Of a DNA stretch of 64,000 nucleotides, positions 50,603 to 61,239 are shown one piece after another. Where the stretch lies: assembly GCF_014203895.1 (NCBI RefSeq), contig NZ_JACHJY010000005.1, forward strand, positions 372,001 to 436,000. Reading direction: 5' to 3'. Origin of the DNA: Streptomyces nymphaeiformis (GTDB lineage Bacteria > Actinomycetota > Actinomycetes > Streptomycetales > Streptomycetaceae). The position numbers and the translations under genes are program-made. The notes below the pieces were generated by a model. That model had not been told where the DNA came from, did not search any database, and saw nothing but the letters and a program-made list of their open reading frames with translations. The first letter of the stretch is position 1; each line of letters starts with the position of its first letter.

Positions 50603-52045
50603 TCAGGAGACGCCGAGCTCCTTGGCGTTGTTCTTGAGGTCCTCAAGGCCACCGCACATGAAGAACGCCTGCTCCGGGAAGTGGTCGAACTCACCGTCGC
50701 AGATCGCGTTGAACGCGGCGATCGACTCGTCGAGCGGAACGTCCGAACCGTCCACGCCGGTGAACTGCTTCGCCGCGTGGGTGTTCTGGGACAGGAAGCG
50801 CTCGACACGGCGGGCGCGGTGGACAGTGAGCTTGTCCTCCTCGCTCAGCTCGTCGATACCGAGGATCGCGATGATGTCCTGGAGGTCCTTGTACTTCTGC
50901 AGGATTCCCTTGACGCGCGTGGCGGCGTCGTAGTGGTCCTGCGCGATGTAGCGCGGGTCCAGGATCCGGGACGTGGAGTCCAGCGGGTCCACGGCCGGGT
51001 AGATGCCCTTCTCGGAGATCGGACGGGAGAGAACCGTCGTCGCGTCGAGGTGGGCGAAGGTGGTCGCCGGCGCCGGGTCGGTGAGGTCGTCGGCGGGGAC
51101 GTAGATCGCCTGCATCGAGGTGATCGAGTGACCACGGGTCGAGGTGATGCGCTCCTGGAGGAGACCCATCTCGTCGGCCAGGTTCGGCTGGTAACCCACC
51201 GCGGAGGGCATGCGGCCGAGCAGGGTCGAGACCTCGGAACCGGCCTGCGTGAAGCGGAAGATGTTGTCGATGAAGAACAGCACGTCCTGCTTCTGCACAT
51301 CGCGGAAGTACTCCGCCATGGTCAGACCGGCGAGGGCCACACGGAGACGGGTGCCCGGGGGCTCGTCCATCTGGCCGAAGACAAGGGCGGTCTTGTCGAG
51401 GACGCCCGAGTCCTCCATCTCCGCGATGAGGTCGTTGCCCTCACGCGTACGCTCACCGACACCGGCGAACACGGAAACACCCTCGTGCAGCTTCGCCACA
51501 CGCATGATCATTTCCTGGATCAGAACGGTCTTGCCGACACCGGCACCACCGAACAGACCGATCTTTCCACCCTTGACGTACGGGGTGAGAAGGTCGACGA
51601 CCTTCAGGCCGGTCTCGAACATCTCGGTCTTCGACTCGAGGTCCGCGAACGCCGGGGCCTTGCGGTGGATGGACCAGCGCTCGCCGACCTCCGACTCCGC
51701 CTCGGGCTCGTTCAGGATCTGGCCCAGCGTGTTGAACACGCGCCCCTTGGTGACGTCACCGACGGGGACGGTGATGCCGTCGCCGGTGTCGACCACGGGG
51801 GCCTGGCGGACCAGACCGTCGGTGGGCTGCATCGAGATGGTGCGGACGATGCCGTCACCGAGGTGCTGCGCGACCTCGAGGGTCAGCGTCTTGAGCGCGC
51901 CGTCCTCGGCCGGGTCGGCGACCTGGACGTGGAGGGCGTTGTAGATCTCCGGCATCGCGTCGACGGGGAACTCCACGTCGACGACCGGGCCGATGACCCG
52001 GGCGACGCGGCCCGTGGCGGCGGCCGTCTCAACAGTGGTCGTCAT
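50603..52045 (-). CDS. atpD: F1Fo-ATP synthase subunit beta
   Basis: A 480-residue catalytic subunit. The P-loop GGAGVGKTVLI lies at about 166-176, with the catalytic Glu in GVGERTREGNDL (about 195-206) and the DELSEEDKL motif near the C-terminus (about 399-407). Length and sequence are canonical. The start ATG shares one base with the atpG stop (TAATG), so the two are translationally coupled. Confidence 0.97.
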   Translation of the reverse strand: MTTTVETAAATGRVARVIGPVVDVEFPVDAMPEIYNALHVQVADPAEDGALKTLTLEVAQHLGDGIVRTISMQPTDGLVRQAPVVDTGDGITVPVGDVTKGRVFNTLGQILNEPEAESEVGERWSIHRKAPAFADLESKTEMFETGLKVVDLLTPYVKGGKIGLFGGAGVGKTVLIQEMIMRVAKLHEGVSVFAGVGERTREGNDLIAEMEDSGVLDKTALVFGQMDEPPGTRLRVALAGLTMAEYFRDVQKQDVLFFIDNIFRFTQAGSEVSTLLGRMPSAVGYQPNLADEMGLLQERITSTRGHSITSMQAIYVPADDLTDPAPATTFAHLDATTVLSRPISEKGIYPAVDPLDSTSRILDPRYIAQDHYDAATRVKGILQKYKDLQDIIAILGIDELSEEDKLTVHRARRVERFLSQNTHAAKQFTGVDGSDVPLDESIAAFNAICDGEFDHFPEQAFFMCGGLEDLKNNAKELGVS

Positions 52046-52962
52046 TACTTGTCACTCCCCGCGGTCGCGTCGGCCAGGGCTGCGGTGCCACCGACGATCT
52101 CGCTGATTTCCTGGGTGATTTCGGCCTGTCGGGCCGCGTTGGCAAGTCGGGAGAGGTTGTTGATCAAGTCTCCCGCGTTGTCGGTGGCCGACTTCATCGC
52201 GCGGCGCGTGGCGGCGTGCTTGGAGGCAGCCGACTGGAGCAGCGCGTTGTAGATCCGGCTCTCGACGTAGCGCGGCAGAAGGGCGTCGAGGACGTCCTCC
52301 GCCGACGGCTCGAAGTCGTACAGCGGACGGAGGGTGTCCGGCTCGCCGGCCTCCTTCGCCACCTCGTCGAGGCTGAGAGGCAGCAGCCGGGCCTCGACCG
52401 CCGTCTGGGTCATCATCGAGACGAACTCGGTGTAGATGATGTGGAGCTCGTCCACACCACCCTCGGCCGTGTCCTTCTCGATCGCCTCGATCAGCGGTGC
52501 CGCGACCTTCTTGGCGTCCGCGTACGTGGGCTCGTCCGTGAAGCCGGTCCACGTGTCGCTCAGCTTCCGCTCACGGAAGTTGAAGTGCGCGACACCACGG
52601 CGACCGACGACGTAGACGTCGACCTCGCGGCCCTCGCCCTCCAGCTTCTTGATGAGCTGCTCCGCCGCCTTGATGGCGTTGGAGTTGAAGGCACCGGCCA
52701 GACCGCGGTCGCTCGAGAGGAGCAGGACCGCGGCACGGCTCGGGTTCTCCGCCTCGGTGGTCAGCGGGTGCTTGTCGTTCGCACCCGTGGCCACCGCCGT
52801 GACCGCGCGCGTGAGCTCGGTCGCGTACGGAGTCGACGCCTGCACCTTGCGCTGCGCCTTGACGACACGCGAGGCGGCGATCATCTCCATCGCCTTGGTG
52901 ATCTTCTTCGTCGCGGTGACGGATTTGATGCGACGCTTGTAGACCCGGAGCTGCGCTCCCAT
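52045..52962 (-). CDS. atpG: F1Fo-ATP synthase subunit gamma
   Basis: A 305-residue central-shaft subunit. The N-terminal helix (MGAQLRVYKRRIKSVTATKKITKAMEMIAAS) and the C-terminal helix (SATDNAGDLINNLSRLANAARQAEITQEISEIVGG) that turn inside the alpha/beta ring are both clear. The central Rossmann-like part (SSDRGLAGAFNSNAI) is intact. It starts 20 bp after atpA and overlaps atpD by one base. Confidence 0.97.
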   Translation of the reverse strand: MGAQLRVYKRRIKSVTATKKITKAMEMIAASRVVKAQRKVQASTPYATELTRAVTAVATGANDKHPLTTEAENPSRAAVLLLSSDRGLAGAFNSNAIKAAEQLIKKLEGEGREVDVYVVGRRGVAHFNFRERKLSDTWTGFTDEPTYADAKKVAAPLIEAIEKDTAEGGVDELHIIYTEFVSMMTQTAVEARLLPLSLDEVAKEAGEPDTLRPLYDFEPSAEDVLDALLPRYVESRIYNALLQSAASKHAATRRAMKSATDNAGDLINNLSRLANAARQAEITQEISEIVGGTAALADATAGSDK

Positions 52963-52982
52963 GAGTCAGGTCCCTTCCGTCG

Positions 52983-54578
52983 TCACTTCGAGACGTTGAC
53001 GGCGGGAGCGTCCGCGCCCAGCAGCTTGCCGTCAGACGTCTCGAACTGCTGCTTGAACTCGGCGATGGCGTCGGCGACGGCCGTCAGGGTGTCGTCCGAC
53101 ATCTTCTTGCCCTCGCGGATGGAGGTCATGAGACCGGAGTGGTTCTGGCGCAGGTACGCCAGGAGCTCGGCCTCGAAGCGACGGATGTCGGCGACCGGGA
53201 CGTCGTCCATCTTGCCGGTGGTGCCGGCCCAGACGGAGACGACCTGGTTCTCGGTGGGCATCGGCTGGTACTGAGCCTGCTTGAGCAGCTCGACCATGCG
53301 CTGACCGCGCTCCAGCTGCGCCTTCGAGGCCGAGTCCAGGTCGGAACCGAAGGCCGCGAAGGCCTCGAGCTCACGGAACTGGGCCAGGTCCACGCGGAGG
53401 CGGCCGGCGATCTGCTTCATGGCCGGGTGCTGGGCGGAGCCACCGACTCGGGAGACCGAGATACCGACGTTCAGGGCCGGACGCTGGCCGGCGTTGAACA
53501 GGTCGGACTCCAGGAAGCACTGGCCGTCGGTGATGGAGATGACGTTGGTCGGGATGAACGCCGAGACGTCGTTGGCCTTCGTCTCGACGACCGGCAGACC
53601 GGTCATCGAGCCCGCGCCCAGCTCGTCCGAGAGCTTCGCGCAGCGCTCGAGGAGACGGGAGTGCAGGTAGAAGACGTCACCCGGGTAGGCCTCACGGCCC
53701 GGCGGGCGGCGCAGCAGCAGCGACACGGCGCGGTAGGCGTCGGCCTGCTTCGACAGGTCGTCGAAGACGATCAGGACGTGCTTGCCCTGGTACATCCAGT
53801 GCTGACCGATGGCGGAACCGGTGTACGGCGCCAGGTACTTGAAGCCGGCCGGGTCGGACGCCGGGGCGGCGACGATCGTCGTGTACTCGAGCGCGCCGGC
53901 CTCTTCCAGGGCGCCGCGAACGGACGCGATGGTCGAGCCCTTCTGGCCGATGGCGACGTAGATGCAGCGGACCTGCTTGTTCACGTCGCCCGAGCGCCAG
54001 TTGTCGCGCTGGTTGATGATCGTGTCGACGCACAGCGCGGTCTTGCCGGTCTGACGGTCACCGATGATCAGCTGACGCTGACCACGGCCGACCGGCGTCA
54101 TGGCGTCGACGGCCTTGTAGCCGGTCTCCATCGGCTCGTGCACCGACTTACGGGCCATAACGCCCGGGGCCTGCAGCTCGAGGGCGCGGCGGCCCTCGGT
54201 CGCGATCTCGCCGAGACCGTCGATCGGGTTACCGAGCGGGTCGACGACGCGACCCAGGTAGCCCTCACCGACACCGACGGAGAGGACCTCGCCGGTGCGC
54301 TGCACCGACTGTCCCTCCTCGATGCCGCTGAACTCGCCGAGGACGATCGCGCCGATCTCGCGCTCTTCGAGGTTCAGCGCGAGACCGAGGGTCCCGTCCT
54401 CGAACTTCAGCAGCTCGTTCGCCATGGCCGAGGGAAGACCCTCGACCTTCGCGATGCCGTCGCCGGCCAGGCTGACCGTGCCGACCTCCTCGCGCGAGGC
54501 CGCGTCCGGCTGGTACGACTGGACGAAGGTCTCCAGTGCGTCCCGGATCTCCTCCGGCCGGATCGTGAGCTCCGCCAT
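52983..54578 (-). CDS. atpA: F1Fo-ATP synthase subunit alpha
   Basis: A 531-residue non-catalytic nucleotide-binding subunit. The P-loop GDRQTGKTAL lies at about 171-180, and the arginine-finger region (VSRVGGSAQHPAMK, about 371-384) is present. ATG 54578 (MAELTIRPEEI) was chosen, behind AGGGAA; the open frame extends 31 codons upstream through a hairpin region and is not expected to be translated. The first 150 bp upstream is the widest gap inside the operon and contains that hairpin. Confidence 0.96.
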   Translation of the reverse strand: MAELTIRPEEIRDALETFVQSYQPDAASREEVGTVSLAGDGIAKVEGLPSAMANELLKFEDGTLGLALNLEEREIGAIVLGEFSGIEEGQSVQRTGEVLSVGVGEGYLGRVVDPLGNPIDGLGEIATEGRRALELQAPGVMARKSVHEPMETGYKAVDAMTPVGRGQRQLIIGDRQTGKTALCVDTIINQRDNWRSGDVNKQVRCIYVAIGQKGSTIASVRGALEEAGALEYTTIVAAPASDPAGFKYLAPYTGSAIGQHWMYQGKHVLIVFDDLSKQADAYRAVSLLLRRPPGREAYPGDVFYLHSRLLERCAKLSDELGAGSMTGLPVVETKANDVSAFIPTNVISITDGQCFLESDLFNAGQRPALNVGISVSRVGGSAQHPAMKQIAGRLRVDLAQFRELEAFAAFGSDLDSASKAQLERGQRMVELLKQAQYQPMPTENQVVSVWAGTTGKMDDVPVADIRRFEAELLAYLRQNHSGLMTSIREGKKMSDDTLTAVADAIAEFKQQFETSDGKLLGADAPAVNVSK

Positions 54579-54624
54579 CTGGGTTCCCTGCTCTCCTTGT
54601 TGGGCCCGAAGTTTCTTAAGGGGT

Positions 54625-54642
54625 CTGGGGGCCGACCCCCAG
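54625..54642 (-). repeat. Small GC hairpin between atpH and atpA
   Basis: ctggggg (54625-54631) and cccccag (54636-54642) pair around four bases, in the 152-bp gap between atpH and atpA. Elements of this shape (CTGGGGG-loop-CCCCCAG) look like a common streptomycete intergenic repeat; a similar one follows pduO. Its role may be RNA processing or stability. Confidence 0.55.
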
Positions 54643-54730
54643 GAATCTTCTGCAATCTCTGCACGGCCCAACCGGGCCGCTGGTGATGCTGTGTAGCTGT
54701 ACTGCCTGTGTGCTGCTGTGGTCGCTGCCG

Positions 54731-55546
54731 TCAGCCGGCCAGTCGACGGGTCGCCTCGGCGAGGCGCTCCGCGATGGAACCGTCGATGACCTCGTCGCCG
54801 ACGCGCACCGTGATCCCGCCGAGGACCGCGGGGTCCACGTCCAGGTTCAGGTGCATCTCGCGGCCGTACAGCTTCGCCAGTACGGCACCAAGACGCTGCT
54901 TCTGCCGGTCCGACAGCGGAACGGCCGAGGTGACGACGGCCACCATCCGGTCCCGGCGCGCCGCGGCGAGCTTGGACAGGGACTCGAGTCCCGCTTCCAG
55001 GCTACGTCCCCGGGGCTGGGTCACCAGACGGACGACCAGACGCTCGGTGGTCGCGTGGGCCTTGCCGCCGAGCAGGCTGCCGAGCAGCGTGCCCTTCGCG
55101 GCGGCCGTGGCGGCCTTGTCCGTCAGCGCCGAGCGGAGCTCGGTGCTGGAGGACACGATCCGGCCGAACCGGAACAGCTCGTCCTCGACGTCGTCGAGGG
55201 CGCCCGCCTTCTGCGCCGCGGTGAGGTCGGCGGTGTTCGCCAGCTCCTCGACCGCGTCGACCAGGTCGCGCGAGCTCGACCAGCGCGAACGGACCATGCC
55301 CGAGACCAGGTCGACGGTCTCGCCGCCCACCTGTCCGCGCAGGAGTCGCTGCGCGAGTTCGGCCTTGGCCTCACCCGGCTGGGCGGGGTCGGTCAGGACC
55401 CGGCGCAGCGACACCTCGCGGTCGAGCAGCGCGGTGACAGCCGCCAGCTCGTCCGCGAGCACGCCCGCGTCGACCGACGTGCTGTCGGTCAGCGCGTCGA
55501 GCGCCTCACGGCCGGCGGCCAGTGCCTCGCGGCTCGCTCCGTTCAT
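54731..55546 (-). CDS. atpH: F1Fo-ATP synthase subunit delta
   Basis: A 271-residue peripheral-stalk subunit that links F1 to subunit b. At 271 residues it has the longer form usual in actinobacteria. The conserved C-terminal block is present (VVTSAVPLSDRQKQRLGAVLAKLYG, about 202-226, then VDPAVLGGITVRVGDEVIDGSI). The start ATG overlaps the atpF stop by 4 bp (ATGA). Confidence 0.96.
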   Translation of the reverse strand: MNGASREALAAGREALDALTDSTSVDAGVLADELAAVTALLDREVSLRRVLTDPAQPGEAKAELAQRLLRGQVGGETVDLVSGMVRSRWSSSRDLVDAVEELANTADLTAAQKAGALDDVEDELFRFGRIVSSSTELRSALTDKAATAAAKGTLLGSLLGGKAHATTERLVVRLVTQPRGRSLEAGLESLSKLAAARRDRMVAVVTSAVPLSDRQKQRLGAVLAKLYGREMHLNLDVDPAVLGGITVRVGDEVIDGSIAERLAEATRRLAG

Positions 55547-56091
55547 CGGCCGGCCTCTGCCTTCTCCTCAAGCTCGTCGAGGAAACGGTCGATCGCGCGG
55601 CTCTGACGGGCGACGTCCTCGAGGGACTCCCCGACCAGCTTGCCGGCCAGGTCCGTGGCGAGCTTGCCGACGTCCTGACGCAGCGAGGTGGCCGCGGCCT
55701 TGCGGTCGGCCGCCAGCTGGGCGTGCCCGGCGGCGATGATCTCGTCGCGCTGGCGCTGGCCCTCCGCCCTCATCTCCTGGATGATCGCGGTGCCCTGCTC
55801 CGTTGCCTCCTGACGAAGGCGAGCGGCCTCGTGGCGGGCCTCGGTGAGCTGGGCCCGGTACTGCTCGAGCACGCTCTGGGCTTCGGCCTGAGCAGCGTCG
55901 GCCTTCTCGATGCCACCCTCGATGGCCTCGCGGCGCTCTTCCAGAACCTTGTTGATGTTCGGGAGGAGCATCTTGGCGAGGAAACCGAAGACGATGACAA
56001 AGGCGATCAGACCGATGACCACCTCAGGCCACGGCGGGATGAGAGGGTTCTCCTTCTCAGCCTCTTGCGCCAGGATCATGGCGAGGTTCAC
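55543..56091 (-). CDS. atpF: F1Fo-ATP synthase subunit b
   Basis: A 182-residue peripheral-stalk subunit. One membrane helix (VVIGLIAFVIVFGFLAKMLLP, about 24-44) is followed by a long charged helix (INKVLEERREAIEGGIEKADAAQAEAQSVLEQ) that dimerises. A short hydrophilic N-terminus precedes it. GTG 56091 starts the protein (MNLAMILAQEAEKENP). It lies 43 bp after atpE. Confidence 0.96.
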   Translation of the reverse strand: MNLAMILAQEAEKENPLIPPWPEVVIGLIAFVIVFGFLAKMLLPNINKVLEERREAIEGGIEKADAAQAEAQSVLEQYRAQLTEARHEAARLRQEATEQGTAIIQEMRAEGQRQRDEIIAAGHAQLAADRKAAATSLRQDVGKLATDLAGKLVGESLEDVARQSRAIDRFLDELEEKAEAGR

Positions 56092-56134
56092 ATCAGTGCC
56101 TTTCGTCTAAAGAGGCGGTCGTCGCAGTTCGTCT

Positions 56135-56359
56135 TTAGTAGACGAACGGCATGACCATGCCGATGAGGGCGAGCGCCTCACAGAAGGCGAAGCCGAGGAT
56201 CTGGTTGGCGCGGATCAGACCGGCGGCTTCGGGCTGACGGGCCAGGGCCTGGGTGCCGTTACCGAAGATGATGCCGACGCCGACGCCGGGGCCGATCGCC
56301 GCGAGGCCGTAACCGACCGAGCTGAGGGAACCGTCGACAGCAGCAAGGGTCTGGGACAT
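56135..56359 (-). CDS. atpE: F1Fo-ATP synthase subunit c
   Basis: A 74-residue proteolipid that forms the rotating ring. It has two membrane helices (Gly-rich GLAAIGPGVGVGIIFG and ILGFAFCEALALIGMVMPF) with the polar loop ARQPEA between. The proton-carrying carboxylate is Glu61 in FCEALAL. ATG 56359 was chosen; the frame is open far upstream only as a shadow of atpB. The high demand for this subunit fits its own strong ribosome site (GAAGGAAGAACTGGC). Confidence 0.97.
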   Translation of the reverse strand: MSQTLAAVDGSLSSVGYGLAAIGPGVGVGIIFGNGTQALARQPEAAGLIRANQILGFAFCEALALIGMVMPFVY

Positions 56360-56433
56360 GCCAGTTCTTCCTTCTCTTTCACGGACCGGTGGGGGTTGGC
56401 CACCGGACGATTGGGGGGCTTGGGAGAGGACGC

Positions 56434-57252
56434 TCAGTGGTGCTCGGCGAGCGCGCCCTGGATGAAAGTGCAGGCCAGGAGGACGAAGACGTACGCCTGG
56501 ACCGCCTGGACGAAGAGCTCGAAGCCGGTCATCACGATGACCATGACGAACGAGACACCCGCGTAGGCGATGCCGATACCGTTCAGCAGGTACCAGGAGG
56601 CGATCGTGAAGAGCAGCAGCAGCGTGTGACCCGCGAACATGTTCGCGAAGAGTCGCACGGCGTGGGTGAACGGCCGCAGGATGACGTTCGAGAGGAACTC
56701 GATGAACATGACGAGCGGGAGGATCGCGCCGAGCGACTTGTCGTAGCCCGTCAGGTTCTTCAGGCCTCCGACGAAACCGTGGCGCTTGAACGTCAGGCTC
56801 ATCCAGAGGATGTAGACGAGGCCCGCGAGAGCCGCCGGGTACGCGATGATCGACGTCACCGGGAACTGGGCGATCGGAATGATCGACCAGAGGTTCAGCA
56901 TCCACACGAAGAAGAAGATGGAGACCATCAGGGGGACGTACTTCTCCCCCTCCTTCTTGCCGAGGGTCTCGTACACGATGCCGCGGCGCACGAAGTCGTA
57001 GCCGGCTTCGGCGGTCATCTGCAGCTTGCCCGGGACGAGCTTGGGCTTGGCGAAGGCCGCCCAGAAGAAGCCGACGATGATGATCGAGCCGAGCAGCGCG
57101 AGGAGCATCGGCTTGTTGAAGTAGAAGCCGTCGGTGTCGCCCCAGATCGGCTCGAACAGGAACGAGTGCAGACCCGGGCCTGGGAAGCCACATCCGTCGA
57201 AGATGTGGCAGTCGGTCTCGAAAGCGAGCACCTGAGTCGGGTCAGCACTCAC
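56434..57252 (-). CDS. atpB: F1Fo-ATP synthase subunit a
   Basis: A 272-residue membrane subunit that forms the proton half-channels against the c-ring. The essential Arg lies in the helix with FTHAVRLFANMFAGH (about 193-207). About five to six further helices are visible. GTG 57252 (MSADPTQVLAFETD) with GGAG upstream was chosen, matching the family start; an ATG 12 codons further upstream is less likely. The gap to atpI is 225 bp. Confidence 0.95.
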   Translation of the reverse strand: MSADPTQVLAFETDCHIFDGCGFPGPGLHSFLFEPIWGDTDGFYFNKPMLLALLGSIIIVGFFWAAFAKPKLVPGKLQMTAEAGYDFVRRGIVYETLGKKEGEKYVPLMVSIFFFVWMLNLWSIIPIAQFPVTSIIAYPAALAGLVYILWMSLTFKRHGFVGGLKNLTGYDKSLGAILPLVMFIEFLSNVILRPFTHAVRLFANMFAGHTLLLLFTIASWYLLNGIGIAYAGVSFVMVIVMTGFELFVQAVQAYVFVLLACTFIQGALAEHH

Positions 57253-57477
57253 CGCGGGCTCCTTCAGCGTGGCGCATAGGTACGGCAACCTCGTTGTGTC
57301 GGCGCGGCGCGCAGCCGCGGTTCGGCACTGGACTGGTCTTACGGATAAGGGGGCGGCTGGTGGGCATCGAGCCTCGCGCTGCGAAAGGCGCCGGTTCCGA
57401 TGCCTGCGTCCGCAGTGCCGCAGTTGGCATCGGACGATAGCAGGAAGCCGGAGGGGCCTTTACGTCGGCCCTACCTT

Positions 57478-57891
57478 TCACTGCTTCGACCCCGTGTTCT
57501 TGGGGTCGACGTAGAACGTCTTGGCCTTCATGTGCGCCCTGGCCTGTGCAGCGGCCCACACCACGGTTGCCGCGATCAGCGAGAAGGCGAAGGCCTTGAA
57601 GTCGAACAGCGTCGTCTTCTTGAACAGGGCGAGGAGGGCGAAGAGCAGCAGCAGCTGGGCCGCGTACAGCATCATTCCCATCGCCGTGAACAACTGCGGG
57701 AGGCTCTTGGCCGTCCGCTGGAGGACGAACAGCCCGGTCCCCATGAAGATGAGCACGACCAAGGTGCCGATTCCCGCGCCGAGCGCACCCTTCCCGCCGG
57801 CGACGACGCCACTGATCACCGTGGCGATGACGCCGACGGCGGCAGTGGGTACGACAGCCGAGAGGAGGAGGCGAGCGTCGCTGGAAGGCAT
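57478..57891 (-). CDS. atpI: ATP synthase protein I
   Basis: A 137-residue membrane protein with four hydrophobic segments (about 8-30, 37-56, 66-90, 95-115), encoded first in the atp operon. AtpI proteins assist c-ring assembly or cation supply and are not part of the mature enzyme. The sequence ends in a charged tail (KAKTFYVDPKNTGSKQ). ATG 57891 with GGAAGGC upstream was selected over an in-frame start 38 codons earlier. Confidence 0.9.
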   Translation of the reverse strand: MPSSDARLLLSAVVPTAAVGVIATVISGVVAGGKGALGAGIGTLVVLIFMGTGLFVLQRTAKSLPQLFTAMGMMLYAAQLLLLFALLALFKKTTLFDFKAFAFSLIAATVVWAAAQARAHMKAKTFYVDPKNTGSKQ

Positions 57892-58041
57892 GGCGGTGTC
57901 TCCGCTTGCTTGGAGGGGGTGGTGATGGTCGTCAGGGACGAGCGTAAGCCCGGTCCGAGATGGGCCTCGGGGCCAACAGACCGTCGCACTACGGTCTTTC
58001 GGCACTGTCGCCGGGTCTCGTGAACCGTATCACAAACTATT

Positions 58042-58071
58042 TGAATAGGTCTTTACCCGTAAGGTGTGCAA
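58042..58071 (-). promoter_or_regulatory. Candidate atp operon promoter
   Basis: On the minus strand TTGCAC (58071-58066) and TATTCA (58047-58042) are 18 bp apart in the AT-rich part of the 264-bp gap between atpI and the upstream transferase gene. It lies just downstream of a terminator and about 150 bp before the atpI start. Motif and position only. Confidence 0.4.
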
Positions 58072-58087
58072 ACAGTCACACATGAGA

Positions 58088-58122
58088 GTGACCCCGCGCG
58101 TGTGTGCGCGACACGGGGTCAC
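58088..58122 (-). terminator. Terminator after the glycosyl-1-phosphate transferase gene
   Basis: gtgaccccg (58088-58096) pairs exactly with cggggtcac (58114-58122). On the minus strand it follows the transferase stop by 33 bp and separates that operon from the ATP synthase operon. Confidence 0.75.
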
Positions 58123-58155
58123 CTTGTCTGGTATTGGCCCCGGATGGGGCTTTCG

Positions 58156-59463
58156 TCAACCGCGCGCCCCGGCCTTACTCCGGTCGGTGAAGCGCGAACG
58201 GTGACCGATGGCGGTCGCCCCGTTGACCCCGGCGGGCACGGGTTCCCGCTCCTCCACGGCCTCGCCCTCGGCCTCGGCGGGCACGGCGGGCGGCTTGCGG
58301 CGCCGGTAGCGGGGCGGGACGACCGACTGGGCCCAGCGCGGGGCACGCGGCGTGAAGCGCGGCAGCAGGAGCAGCACCAGGCCGATCGCGCTCAGCGCGA
58401 CGACGCCGAGGACGATCCACATCGAGGTCGAGTGGACCGAGTAGGCCAGCGTGCCGAAGGCGATCAGCGCCGACCAGAAGTACATGATCAGCACCGCGCG
58501 GCTGTGCGAGTGCCCGATCTCCAGGAGCCGGTGGTGCAGGTGGCCGCGGTCGGCCGCGAACGGCGACTGGCCCTTCCACGTACGGCGCACGATCGCCAGG
58601 ACCAGGTCCGCCATCGGGATCGCGATGATCGTCAGCGGCAGCACGAGCGGGATGAAGACCGGCAGGGCGGCGTGCGTGGCCTGACGGGTCGAGCCCTCGA
58701 AGAGCTTCAGCACGTCCGGGTCGACCTGGCCGGTGATCGAGATGGCGGAGGCCGCCAGGACCAGGCCGATCAGCATCGAACCCGAGTCGCCCATGAAGAT
58801 CCGCGCCGGGTGCATGTTGTGCGGGAGGAAGCCCAGGCACATGCCCATGAGGATCGCGGCGAAGAGCGTCGCGGGGGCGGCCGCCTCGATCGTGTAGCCG
58901 TACCAGAGGCGGTACGCGTACAGGAAGAAGGCCGCGGCGGCGATGCAGACCATGCCGGCGGCGAGGCCGTCGAGGCCGTCGACGAAGTTCACGGCGTTGA
59001 TGGTGAGGACCACCAGGGCGACCGTGAGGAGCGTGCCCTGCCAGGGGGTGAGCGCGACCGTGCCGACACCGGGGATCGGCAGCCACAGGATCGTCAGACC
59101 CTGCGCGACCATCACGCCCGCCGAGATCATCTGCGCGCCCAGCTTGATGAGCGCGTCCAGCTCGAACTTGTCGTCGAGGACACCGATCAGCCAGATCAGC
59201 GCGGCGCCGGAGAGCAGCGCACGGGGCTCGTTGGACAGCTCGAAGACGCTGCTCAGGTTCTGCAGGTGGTCGGCGACGAGGAGTCCCGCGCACAGCCCGA
59301 AGAACATGGCGATGCCACCGAGCCTCGGAGTCGGTTCTCGGTGCACGTCGCGGGCGCGGATCTCCGGCATCGCGCCGGTCGCGATGGCGAACTTCCGCAC
59401 CGGACCGGTGAGCAGATAGGTCACCGCGGCCGTGACACAGAGCGTCAGCAGGTAATCACGCAC
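58156..59463 (-). CDS. Polyprenyl-phosphate N-acetylhexosamine-1-phosphate transferase (WecA/TagO/MraY family)
   Basis: An integral membrane enzyme of about 435 residues that attaches a sugar-1-phosphate, usually GlcNAc-1-P, to undecaprenyl or decaprenyl phosphate at the cytoplasmic face, starting wall polymer synthesis. About eleven membrane helices are visible. Family motifs are the Asp pair LIGVLDDKFELDALIK, NAVNFVDGLDGLAAG, the catalytic IFMGDSGSMLIG and the His-rich RGHLHHRLLEIGHSH loop. A charged, poorly conserved C-terminal tail of about 70 residues follows the last helix. Three in-frame GTG starts compete (59502, 59475, 59463); the last gives VRDYLLTLCVTAAVTYLL, which fits the family best. 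It is the final gene of the prfA-prmC-tsaC-phosphatase-glyA group. Confidence 0.92.
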   Translation of the reverse strand: MRDYLLTLCVTAAVTYLLTGPVRKFAIATGAMPEIRARDVHREPTPRLGGIAMFFGLCAGLLVADHLQNLSSVFELSNEPRALLSGAALIWLIGVLDDKFELDALIKLGAQMISAGVMVAQGLTILWLPIPGVGTVALTPWQGTLLTVALVVLTINAVNFVDGLDGLAAGMVCIAAAAFFLYAYRLWYGYTIEAAAPATLFAAILMGMCLGFLPHNMHPARIFMGDSGSMLIGLVLAASAISITGQVDPDVLKLFEGSTRQATHAALPVFIPLVLPLTIIAIPMADLVLAIVRRTWKGQSPFAADRGHLHHRLLEIGHSHSRAVLIMYFWSALIAFGTLAYSVHSTSMWIVLGVVALSAIGLVLLLLPRFTPRAPRWAQSVVPPRYRRRKPPAVPAEAEGEAVEEREPVPAGVNGATAIGHRSRFTDRSKAGARG

Positions 59464-59570
59464 GGGCTGCCCCACAGGAATCGCTGGCCATCTCAGCCCC
59501 ACACCCTAGCCGTGCCGTCCATGTGCTTGGAGACATCGGGGTGGCCCGAACGGTTGCGCTCGGCCTCCGG

Positions 59571-60818
<1,248 letters not shown>

Positions 60819-61239
60819 GGCTGACTCCGGACGTGGAGGGATGTCAGCACCAATGTAGGCAGCAGCCCCCCACCCCGCCTCCCGAAGGCCAACGCCTGGC
60901 GAAGCCGCCCGCGAGTGCCGCCACCACCGGGCCCACCGCCTGGCCGAGCCCCTCCTCCCGACGCGGCCCAAGGGGCCTCCCGGGCTTCGGGACGCTGCGG
61001 CGGCCTCCGACCGCCCGACGTGGCCCGGGCCGTCAGCGCTTCGCGGACACGCCCGTCAGGGCCGTCACCACCGGGTCCAACGCCTGGTCGATCTCGTCGC
61101 CGATCGAGCGGAAGAAGGTGATCGGGGCGCCGTACGGGACCCAATCCCCGACGCACCCCTCGCACCGCTCGGCCCCAAGGGGCCTCCCGGGCTTCGGGAC
61201 GCTGCGGCGGCCTCCGACCACCGGACGTGGTCCAGGCCG
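60819..61239. other. 421-bp gene-free gap containing a duplicated gene end
   Basis: Between the glyA start and the phosphatase-like gene stop there is no coding sequence I can support. Bases 60968-61138 repeat the 3' end of the phosphatase-like gene at exactly 207-bp offset (see the repeat entry). Around 60900-60950 a more degraded third copy is suggested by ccaccaccggg followed by a cgcctgg-like stretch. The glyA promoter or leader must also lie here if glyA is not cotranscribed. Confidence 0.75.

Noticed and set aside
61033..61221. 62-codon gene in the glyA upstream gap
   Set aside because: Its conserved part is the duplicated 3' end of the phosphatase-like gene; the N-terminal part has no family features or credible start.
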